The notes beneath the pieces were generated by a model. That model was given only the letters and a program-made list of their open reading frames with translations. It made no database searches and was not told the DNA's origin. From NCBI RefSeq assembly GCF_003515075.1, contig NZ_QWLV01000009.1, forward strand, positions 96,219 to 160,218: a stretch of 64,000 bases of DNA, given 5' to 3'. Made by a program: the position numbers and the translations under genes. Positions within the stretch are counted from its first letter, which is position 1. Each line of letters begins with the position of its first letter. Positions 57,276-64,000 of this stretch are shown in pieces. This DNA comes from Sphingomonas gilva (GTDB lineage: Bacteria; Pseudomonadota; Alphaproteobacteria; Sphingomonadales; Sphingomonadaceae).

Positions 57276-57467
57276 TCCTCCCCGCTCGCGGAGTGTTGGG
57301 TTGGATTGCCCCCGGCAATTCAAGATCGTGCCGGGGGCACGATCGACCCAACACTGGGGACCAGCCGCAGGCTGGTGGAGGGGGCTCTCCACCGGCGTTG
57401 CGCTCGCGGTGAGCCCCCTCCACCACACGACTTCGTCGTGCGGTCCCCCTCCCCGTTCCGGGGAGGA
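57276..57467. repeat. Palindromic repeat, family C copy 2, interrupted
   Basis: From 57357 to 57467 it matches copy 1: GGGACCAGCCGCAGGCTGGT, AGCCCCCTCCACCA and CCCCGTTCCGGGGAGG. The left side starts TTCCTCCCCG and is then broken by family D copy 2 (57292-57355). Confidence 0.85.
57292..57355. repeat. Two-hairpin element, family D copy 2
   Basis: Outer stem AGTGTTGGGT with ACCCAACACT (10 bp). Hairpin one, ATTGCC-CCC-GGCAAT (57305-57319), and hairpin two, GATCGTGCC-GGG-GGCACGATC (57324-57344). Same layout as copy 1 with different stem bases. It lies inside a family C repeat. Confidence 0.85.
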
Positions 57468-57483
57468 TTGAGAAGGAGTAGCC

Positions 57484-59094
57484 ATGCGCAATACCAGGAA
57501 GGCATCGCTCGAGGTCCGCGTCGCCACACCGCGCGACGTGCCTGGCATCGTCGCGCTGGTCGATCGCGCCTATGACCGCATCTCGGGCTATTCGGCCGGC
57601 ATGGTCCGCGGGCAGATCAACCATTATCCCGAAGGTCAGTTCGTCGCGCTGCATGAGGGCGAGGTCGTCGGCTATTGCGCATCGATGCGGATCGACGGCG
57701 CGGTAGCGCTGGCGCCGCACGACTGGGAGGAGATCACCGCGAACGGTTTCGGCTCGCGCCATGATCCGACGGGCGATTATCTCTACGGCTACGAAATGTG
57801 CGTCGATCCCAACCGGCGCGGCCTGCGCATCGGACAGCGCCTTTATGACGAGCGCAAGCATCTCGCCGAACGGCTCGAACTGCGCGGCATCGTCATCGGC
57901 GGGCGCATGCCGAGTTATGCCCGCAATCGCCGAAAGGTGGATGGGCCAGCGGATTATCTCGATCAGGTCGCCCAGCGGAAGCTGCGCGATCCGGTGATCG
58001 GCTTCCAGCTGCGCAACGGTTTCGAGCCCAAAGGGGTGCTCAAGGGCTATCTTCCCGAGGACAGGCAGTCCGCCGGCAACGCCGCGCTGATGGTTTGGCG
58101 CAACCCCTATGTCGCCGACGATGCCGACAAGGTGTATTCGTTGCCGCGCGGGGTCGAGAGCGTCCGCCTCGCCACGGTCCAGCTACAGGCGCGGGCGGTC
58201 AAGGATTTCGCCGAGTTCGTCCACAATGTCGAATATTTCGTCGATGTCGCGGCGGATTACCGTAGCGATTTCGTCGTCTTTCCAGAACTATTCACGCTGC
58301 AGTTGCTATCGTTCGAGAAACGCACATTAGCGCCTGCCGAGGCGATCGACGCACTGACATCGCACACGCCGAAGATCGTCGCCGAACTCAGCCGCATGGC
58401 GCTGGAATACAACATCAACATCATCGGCGGATCGCACCCGACCCGCACCGACGACGGCGATATCCAGAACGTCGCCTATATCTGCCTGCGCGACGGATCG
58501 GTCCACGCGCAGGAGAAGATCCACCCCACCCCCAACGAGCGATACTGGTGGAACATCAAGGGCGGCGAATCGATCGACGTCATCCAGACCGATTGCGGGC
58601 CGATCGGCGTGCTGATCTGCTACGACAGCGAGTTTCCGGAGCTCGCGCGGCGCCTGGTCGACGAAGGCGCGCGCATCCTGTTCACCCCCTTCTGCACCGA
58701 CAGCCGCCAGGGCTATCTGCGCGTCCGCTATTGCTGCCAGGCGCGCGCGATCGAGAACCAGTGCTTCGTCGTCCTCTCCGGCAATGTCGGCAATCTGCCG
58801 GGCGTCGACAATATGGACATCCAATATGCGCAGAGCTGCATCCTGACCCCGTGCGACTTCCCCTTCGCGCGCGACGGCATCGCCGCCGAGGCGACCGAGA
58901 ATGTGGAGACCTTGACGATCAGCGACGTCAACCTCGCCGATCTCACCTGGGCGCGAACCGAGGGCACGGTGCGCAACCTGACCGACCGCCGCTTCGACCT
59001 GTACCATATCCGGTTCGACAGCCATCCGCACGCCGGCGACACGCGCGTGCAGGGCTCAGTCCCGCCCGGACCGCACAGTCCCGGCGGCGGGTGA
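57484..59094 (+). CDS. Fusion of GNAT acetyltransferase and carbon-nitrogen hydrolase
   Basis: 536 residues. The N-terminal GNAT domain (about 8-190) has CVDPNRRGLRIGQRLYDERK, the acetyl-CoA motif. The C-terminal nitrilase-superfamily domain (about 225-510) shows the Glu-Lys-Cys triad in FVVFPELFTLQ, QEKIHPTPNE and LICYDSEFPE. This arrangement is known in other bacteria; the substrate is not. AAGGAG precedes the ATG at 57484. The 3' end overlaps the convergent FAD enzyme gene by 39 bases. Confidence 0.92.
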   Translation: MRNTRKASLEVRVATPRDVPGIVALVDRAYDRISGYSAGMVRGQINHYPEGQFVALHEGEVVGYCASMRIDGAVALAPHDWEEITANGFGSRHDPTGDYLYGYEMCVDPNRRGLRIGQRLYDERKHLAERLELRGIVIGGRMPSYARNRRKVDGPADYLDQVAQRKLRDPVIGFQLRNGFEPKGVLKGYLPEDRQSAGNAALMVWRNPYVADDADKVYSLPRGVESVRLATVQLQARAVKDFAEFVHNVEYFVDVAADYRSDFVVFPELFTLQLLSFEKRTLAPAEAIDALTSHTPKIVAELSRMALEYNINIIGGSHPTRTDDGDIQNVAYICLRDGSVHAQEKIHPTPNERYWWNIKGGESIDVIQTDCGPIGVLICYDSEFPELARRLVDEGARILFTPFCTDSRQGYLRVRYCCQARAIENQCFVVLSGNVGNLPGVDNMDIQYAQSCILTPCDFPFARDGIAAEATENVETLTISDVNLADLTWARTEGTVRNLTDRRFDLYHIRFDSHPHAGDTRVQGSVPPGPHSPGGG

Positions 59095-60270
59095 TCGGAT
59101 ATGCTCGCGCCGGATGCCCAGCCCGATCAGCCGGGCCGGCAGCGTGCGCAACGGCGCGAAACGATCGAGCATGCGCAACGCGAGCGGCGCTTCGATCGCC
59201 TCCGGCGCGTCGAGCGCGGGTGACAGTATGCGGGTCTGCACCGCCCGCTGGAGTCCCTGTATCGCCCGGGTCGGCAGCATTCGCCGCGCCTGCACCTTGG
59301 CGAGCAGGGGATCGGGGTCCGTCCCGGCCAGCATCGGGCCGGCGAGGATGTTCGCGGTCGCGACCGCGTCCTGGATCGCCAGATTGATGCCGACACCGCC
59401 GATCGGCGACATCGCGTGCGCCGCATCGCCGATTGCGAGCAGACCCGGCGCGTGCCAGCGGGTCAGCCGGTCGAGCGCGACCGACAGGAGCTTGATCTGC
59501 TCCCAATCGACCAGCTCGGCGACGGTCAGCGCGGGCGAGATGCGGGCGATACGATCGCGAAACGCCGTCAGTCCCTGCTCGCGCACCAGCTCGGCGCTTC
59601 CCTTGGCGATCACCAGCGCGCATTGCCAGTAATCGCCCCGGTCGATCGTCACGAGCATGCCGCTCGCGGAGAATATCCCGCCGGTCGCGTTTTGCGGGGT
59701 CTCCGCCTTGGACAGGCGGAACCAGAGCACGTCCATTGGCGCGCCGAGATCCTCGAGCGGCAACCGCGCAGCCCCCCTCAGCACCGATCGCCGCCCGTCG
59801 GCCGCGATCACCAATCGCGCCGCTATCGCCTCGTCATTTGCCAGCCGCACGCCCGTCACGCGGCCGCCGGATGAAATCAGATCCACCGCCTCGGCATTCA
59901 TGCGAAGCGCGAAGGCGGGAAAGGCCCGTGCCGAATCGGCGACGAAATCGAGGAACTCCCATTGCGGCATCAGCGCGATGAAGCGGGATTTGACCGGCAG
60001 CCTCCGGAAATCCGCCACGGCATATTCGTGCCCCGCCATACGCGCCGTGAGCTGTTCGACCTTGTCGTGCGGCCGCGCGAGCAATCCATCGATCAGGCCG
60101 AGTTCGCGAAACAGTTCGAGCGTCGAGGGATGCACGGTGTCGCCGCGGAAATCGCGGAGGAAATCGGCGTGCTTCTCCAGCACCACCGTCTTGAGGCCGG
60201 CCCGGGCGAACAGCAGCCCCGCCATCATGCCGGCCGGTCCGCCCCCGACGATGACGATGGGCGGCTGCAT
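59056..60270 (-). CDS. FAD-dependent monooxygenase (PHBH/UbiH-like)
   Basis: 404 residues. FAD motif VIVGGGPAGMMAGLLFARAG at the start, DG motif VIAADGRRSVLRG, and GDAAHAMSPIGGVGINLAIQDA late in the chain. It hydroxylates aromatic substrates in known relatives; the substrate is unknown here. I chose the ATG at 60270 (the upstream GTG at 60273 is possible), which overlaps the stop of the antiporter gene (TGATG). Confidence 0.9.
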   Translation of the reverse strand: MQPPIVIVGGGPAGMMAGLLFARAGLKTVVLEKHADFLRDFRGDTVHPSTLELFRELGLIDGLLARPHDKVEQLTARMAGHEYAVADFRRLPVKSRFIALMPQWEFLDFVADSARAFPAFALRMNAEAVDLISSGGRVTGVRLANDEAIAARLVIAADGRRSVLRGAARLPLEDLGAPMDVLWFRLSKAETPQNATGGIFSASGMLVTIDRGDYWQCALVIAKGSAELVREQGLTAFRDRIARISPALTVAELVDWEQIKLLSVALDRLTRWHAPGLLAIGDAAHAMSPIGGVGINLAIQDAVATANILAGPMLAGTDPDPLLAKVQARRMLPTRAIQGLQRAVQTRILSPALDAPEAIEAPLALRMLDRFAPLRTLPARLIGLGIRREHIRSPAAGTVRSGRD

Positions 60271-61901
60271 CACGCCGCCGACAATGCCTGATCGATCATC
60301 CGCCGCGCTATTTCGCGCTCGCCCATGATCGCGAGGTCGGCCCCCAGCCGCGTGAGATGATCGACCGCGGCGTCCTCATGCGCGCGCGCGACGATGCGCA
60401 GGCCGGGGTTCATGGCGCGCGCCTGCTCGACGATCTGGCCGGCCTCGAACGCATCCGGGATGGCGACGAGCAGCAGGCGCGCATCCTCGATCCGCGCCCG
60501 GCGCAGCACCGCCATGTCGGCCGCGTTGCCGGTCACGCGCGTGACCGACGGCTCGAGCGCCGCCGTGTCCGATTGCGTCTCGATCACCGTCAGCGGCCGC
60601 CTGCCGCCGGTCAGCGTCCCGGCGACGAGCGACCCGACGCGGCCATGACCGATCAGGACGATATGCCCCGGCGCCTCCTCGGCCGCAGAGGCGGCGGCGG
60701 GCGCCTCGCCATCGGTGACGTCATGGCGCCTCGCCACGCGGCCGATCGCCCAGAACACCAGCGGATTGAGCATGATCGACAGGATCGCGCCCGCCAGGAT
60801 CAGATCGCGCCCCTCGCGCGGCAGCACGCCGAGCGATACGCCCAGCGCGGCGAGGATGAAGGAGAATTCGCCGATCTGCGCTAGGCTCGCCGAGATCGTC
60901 AGCGCGGTCCGCGTCGGCCGGCCGAAGGCGCGGACGATGGCGAAGGCGGCGATCGACTTGCCGATGACGATGATGCCCAGCGTCGCCAGCACCGGCAGCG
61001 TGTCGGTGATCAGGATCGACGGGTTGAACAGCATCCCCACCGAGACGAAGAACAGCACGGCGAAAGCGTCGCGCAGCGGCAGCGTCTCCTCCGCCGCACG
61101 CGCGCTCAAGGGTGATTCGGCCAGGATCATCCCGGCGAAGAAGGCCCCGAGCGCGAACGACACGCCGAACAGCAGGGTCGCCCCCGCCGCCACGCCCAGC
61201 GCGATCGCCAGCACCGCCAGCCGGAACAGCTCGCGCGACCCCGTATGGGCGACGCGGTGGAGCAGCCAGGGCACGAAGCGCCGCCCGACGATCAGCATCA
61301 GCGCGATGAAGGCGGCGACCTTGCCGATGGTGATCGCGAGCGTCCAGCCGAGATCGCTGCCGCTACCGGCGCCGGCCAGCGCCGGGATCATGACCAGCGC
61401 GAGGACCATCACCAGATCCTCGACCACGAGCCATCCCACCGCGACGCGGCCGCGCTCGGTCTCCAGGATGTTCCGCACCTGCAATGCGCGCAGCAGCACG
61501 ACCGTGCTCGCGACCGAAAGCGCCAGGCCGAACACCAGCCCCGCGCCGATCCCCCAGCCCAGCATCCAGGCGAGACCCGCCCCCATCGCCGTCGCCGCGA
61601 CGATCTGGACCAGCGCGCCGGGGATGGCGATGCGGCGAACCGACATCAGGTCGCGGACGGAGAAATGCAGCCCGACGCCGAACATCAGCAGGATCACGCC
61701 GATCTCGGCCAGTTCGTTGGCCAGGCTCTGGTCGGCGACATAGCCCGGCGTGAACGGGCCGACCACCACGCCCGCCAGCACATAGCCGATCAGCGGGGAG
61801 ATCCGCAGCCGCTGGGCAACCAGCGCCAGCAGGAAAGCGAGCACGAGGCCCGCCACCATCGTTCCGATCAGCGGCGTGATATGATGTTCCGGCAGCGCCA
61901 T
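60270..61901 (-). CDS. CPA2 cation:proton antiporter with TrkA-N domain (KefB-like)
   Basis: 543 residues. About 12 membrane helices (about 10-385; SPLIGYVLAGVVVGPF in helix 2), then a TrkA-N nucleotide-binding domain with HIVLIGHGRVGSLVAGTL. These transporters exchange K+ or Na+ for protons. It starts at the ATG at 61901, divergent from the second antiporter gene (116-base gap). Confidence 0.93.
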   Translation of the reverse strand: MALPEHHITPLIGTMVAGLVLAFLLALVAQRLRISPLIGYVLAGVVVGPFTPGYVADQSLANELAEIGVILLMFGVGLHFSVRDLMSVRRIAIPGALVQIVAATAMGAGLAWMLGWGIGAGLVFGLALSVASTVVLLRALQVRNILETERGRVAVGWLVVEDLVMVLALVMIPALAGAGSGSDLGWTLAITIGKVAAFIALMLIVGRRFVPWLLHRVAHTGSRELFRLAVLAIALGVAAGATLLFGVSFALGAFFAGMILAESPLSARAAEETLPLRDAFAVLFFVSVGMLFNPSILITDTLPVLATLGIIVIGKSIAAFAIVRAFGRPTRTALTISASLAQIGEFSFILAALGVSLGVLPREGRDLILAGAILSIMLNPLVFWAIGRVARRHDVTDGEAPAAASAAEEAPGHIVLIGHGRVGSLVAGTLTGGRRPLTVIETQSDTAALEPSVTRVTGNAADMAVLRRARIEDARLLLVAIPDAFEAGQIVEQARAMNPGLRIVARAHEDAAVDHLTRLGADLAIMGEREIARRMIDQALSAA

Positions 61902-62017
61902 TCTCCCTGTTGCCCCAAGCTAGGGTGGGCCGCGCGCGATGTAACCCCGAAAACCGATGCGAATCCGGCAATCGTTTCGCTGGCATTTGCTGCGACCGCG
62001 AAGCTAAGGTCTCACCT

Positions 62018-63793
62018 ATGGCGTTGGAGATTCACAATCAGGGGTTCAGCGATGCGCTGGTGATATTGGGCGCGGCGGGGATCGTCATCCCGGCCTTCGC
62101 GCGCTTTCGCATCAGCCCGGTGATCGGCTTCATCCTGGTCGGCGTGCTCGTCGGCCCGCACGGGCTGGGCTCGATGATCGGGCAATATCCCTGGCTCTAT
62201 TACTTCACCATTTCCGATCCTGCCTCGATCGAGCCCTTCGCCGAGCTCGGCATCGTGCTGCTGCTCTTCTCGATCGGGCTGGAGCTTTCGTTCCGGCGAT
62301 TATGGTCGATGCGGCGGCTGGTGTTCGGCGTCGGCGCGGCGGAACTGCTGATATCGGGGCTGCTGATCGGCCTGGCGCTGAATCTGCTGGGGCAAGGCTG
62401 GGCGGGTGCGATCGGCCTGGGTCTGGCGCTCGCCCTTTCCTCGACCGCGCTGGTGCTGCCGATGGTCGGCACGGCGAGCGGCGTCGGTCGCGCCGCCTTT
62501 TCGATGCTGCTGTTCGAGGATCTCGCGCTGGTCCCCATCATCTTCGGCCTCGGCGCGCTCGCGCCCTACGCGCAGGATGCGGGCTGGAGCGGCGTAGGGA
62601 TGACCTTGTGGCAGGGTGGGCTCACCATCGCGGCGATGTTCGTCGGCGGCCGCTTCGTGCTGCCCCGCCTGTTCGCGCAGGCCGCGCGGACCAAGAGTCC
62701 GGAGCTGTTCCTCGCCGCCAGCCTGCTCGTCGTGATCGTGGCCAGCGTCGCCACCGCCGTCGTCGGCCTCTCGCCCATCGTCGGTGCGCTTCTTGCCGGG
62801 CTGCTCATTGCGGAGACCGAATATCATAATGAGGTAGAGGTCGTAACTTCGCCATTCAAGGGTTTGGCGCTAGGCGTTTTTCTCCTCACCGTAGGCATGA
62901 GCCTTAACCTCGCCGAGATCGCCGCCAATTGGCTGGAGCTGACGCTCGCGGTGGTCGGCGTGGTGGCGGTCAAGGCCGCGGTCACCACCGGGCTGCTGCG
63001 CGCCATCGGCACGCGCATCGGCATCGCCACCGAAACCGGCGTGCTGATGTCGAGCCCGTCGGAAACCACGCTGATCGTGCTGGCCACAGCCGCGCAGGCG
63101 CAACTGATCCAGCCCTCGACCGCCGCCTTCTGGCAGACGGTCACCGCCATCGGACTGACGATCACCCCGCTGCTTGCGCGCGTCGGCCATGATTTCGCTC
63201 GCAAGGTGGAACTCGCGGCGGGCGGAGAGCCGGAGGTGCCGACGGGCATAGAGGGGCCGGGCGCGGTCATCATCGGCTTCGGCCGCGTCGGGCGGCTGGT
63301 TGCCGACATGCTCGCCGCGCACGGCAAGCCCTATGTCGCGGTCGAATCGGACATCGATTCGGTCGCGGAGGCGCGACGCGAAGGATATCCGGTGCTGTTC
63401 GGCGATGCCTCGCGCGCCGAGCTGGTCGATCGCCTCAAGCTCGGCCATGCGACCGCGCTGATCCTGACGATGGACGATCCCGTGCTCACCGTCTCGCTCA
63501 CGCGGCGCGTGCGCGGCTGGGTTCCCAATCTGCCGATCATCGCCCGCGCGCGCGACACCGCGCATGCCGCCCAGCTCTACAAGGCCGGGGCGAGCGAAGC
63601 GGTGCCCGAAACGCTCGAAAGCTCGCTCCAACTTTCGGAAGCGCTGCTGGTCGACATGGGCGTGGCGGTCGGCCCGGTGATCGCCTCGATCCATGCCAAG
63701 CGCGACGAGATGCGCCAGGCGATCAAGCACGACGCCGAAATGGACCGCGAGCCGCGGCTGCGGCGCACGCGGCTGAGCGAGGTGGAGACTTAG
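62018..63793 (+). CDS. CPA2 cation:proton antiporter with TrkA-N domain, second copy
   Basis: 591 residues. The membrane part (about 10-395) starts SDALVILGAAGIVIPAFARF and contains SPVIGFILVGVLVGPHGLGS; the TrkA-N domain begins AVIIGFGRVGRLVADML. It differs enough from the divergent gene at 60270 to be an older paralogue, not a recent duplicate. I chose the ATG at 62018. Confidence 0.93.
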   Translation: MALEIHNQGFSDALVILGAAGIVIPAFARFRISPVIGFILVGVLVGPHGLGSMIGQYPWLYYFTISDPASIEPFAELGIVLLLFSIGLELSFRRLWSMRRLVFGVGAAELLISGLLIGLALNLLGQGWAGAIGLGLALALSSTALVLPMVGTASGVGRAAFSMLLFEDLALVPIIFGLGALAPYAQDAGWSGVGMTLWQGGLTIAAMFVGGRFVLPRLFAQAARTKSPELFLAASLLVVIVASVATAVVGLSPIVGALLAGLLIAETEYHNEVEVVTSPFKGLALGVFLLTVGMSLNLAEIAANWLELTLAVVGVVAVKAAVTTGLLRAIGTRIGIATETGVLMSSPSETTLIVLATAAQAQLIQPSTAAFWQTVTAIGLTITPLLARVGHDFARKVELAAGGEPEVPTGIEGPGAVIIGFGRVGRLVADMLAAHGKPYVAVESDIDSVAEARREGYPVLFGDASRAELVDRLKLGHATALILTMDDPVLTVSLTRRVRGWVPNLPIIARARDTAHAAQLYKAGASEAVPETLESSLQLSEALLVDMGVAVGPVIASIHAKRDEMRQAIKHDAEMDREPRLRRTRLSEVET

Positions 63794-63810
63794 GCGTAGC
63801 CGAGATTTTC

Positions 63811-63882
63811 ACCGTCATGCCGGACTTGTTCCGGCATCCATCGTGCCACAAACGAGGCCGCTCTGACGGAGAGATGGACCCC
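63811..63882. repeat. Family B repeat copy 2, cut short
   Basis: ACCGTCATGCCGGACTTGTT begins the element and GAGAGATGGACCCC ends it. The rest of the family B copy seen at 9017-9157 is missing; the IS30-like element starts here. Confidence 0.75.
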
Positions 63883-64000
63883 TCTGAGTTCACAAACGAA
63901 GTGCAACACCACGTACAGGTGTTGCCATGTCGAGATACCGCCAGCTTTCGATCGAGGAACGGTGTGCGATTGCCCGGCTTCATGAAGCCGGGCAATCGCT
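63883..64000 (+). mobile_element. Left end of an IS30-like insertion sequence
   Basis: The sequence changes abruptly after GATGGACCCC. TTCACAAACGAAGTGCAACA resembles a terminal inverted repeat, and the transposase gene opens 37 bases further on. The right end is outside the window, so target duplication cannot be checked. Confidence 0.7.
63927..64000 (+). CDS. IS30-family transposase, N-terminal fragment (runs off the window)
   Basis: 24 codons are visible: SRYRQLSIEERCAIARLHEA follows the start Met. This is the N-terminal helix-turn-helix region of IS30-type transposases (compare HLSLEERCEIARL). The DDE catalytic domain lies off the right edge. The ATG at 63927 fits the usual start. Confidence 0.85.
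   Translation, partial: MSRYRQLSIEERCAIARLHEAGQS

Overview
The window is a high-GC alphaproteobacterial chromosome segment, most likely from a sphingomonad (Sphingomonadaceae). The evidence is the dusB-ntrBC-ntrYX-hfq-hflX order, a double-length Hfq, an IspDF fusion, an eukaryote-like NADP isocitrate dehydrogenase, and an envelope cluster (rpsB-tsf-pyrH-frr-uppS-cdsA-dxr-rseP-bamA-skp-fabZ) in which the usual lpxD/lpxA/lpxB genes are absent. That absence fits a group known to replace LPS with glycosphingolipids.

Layout. 1-3956: end of a chemotaxis operon (cheA fragment, cheW, cheY, cheB, cheR). 3975-9575: DMT permease, cell-wall amidase, RNase P RNA, Yip1-like membrane protein, J-domain protein, ferredoxin-like protein, two unknown small genes, a decayed alpha/beta hydrolase and SufE. 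9704-13914: a phage-shock (Psp) locus with pspF divergent from a leaderless-looking small membrane peptide, pspA, pspB and pspC, followed by five small membrane/coiled-coil genes that look like PspB-derived paralogues. A sigma-54 promoter and candidate PspF sites lie between the two transcripts. 14021-23018: superoxide dismutase, lipoprotein, EttA, Uma2, NYN-LOTUS protein, carbonic anhydrase, lipoyl synthase, RatA-like protein, CinA-type amidase, IspDF. 23104-32154: dusB and the nitrogen two-component systems, then hfq-hflX. 32135-41367 (minus strand): mazG, retropepsin-like protease, metallo-hydrolase, tatD, metG, holB, tmk, D,D-carboxypeptidase, rlpA, mltB. 41461-42179: tRNA-Ser(UGA) and an orphan deaminase-like protein. 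42263-53654 (minus strand): rpmE, fabZ, skp, bamA, rseP, dxr, cdsA, uppS, frr, pyrH, tsf, rpsB. 53655-64000: an SOS-type promoter with a small membrane protein, pssA-psd, a structured palindromic element, icd, a GNAT-nitrilase fusion, an FAD monooxygenase, two divergent CPA2 antiporters and the left end of an IS30-like element cut by the window edge.

The intergenic spaces hold at least four families of palindromic repeats (called A, B, C and D here). Family D is the most striking: two copies, one on each side of icd, share a 10-bp outer stem enclosing two hairpins with complementary CCC and GGG loops. Almost every outer stem base differs between the copies while pairing is kept. The best candidates for under-described biology are the PspB-like paralogue array, the LexA-box/small membrane protein unit, the family D element and the orphan deaminase-like gene.
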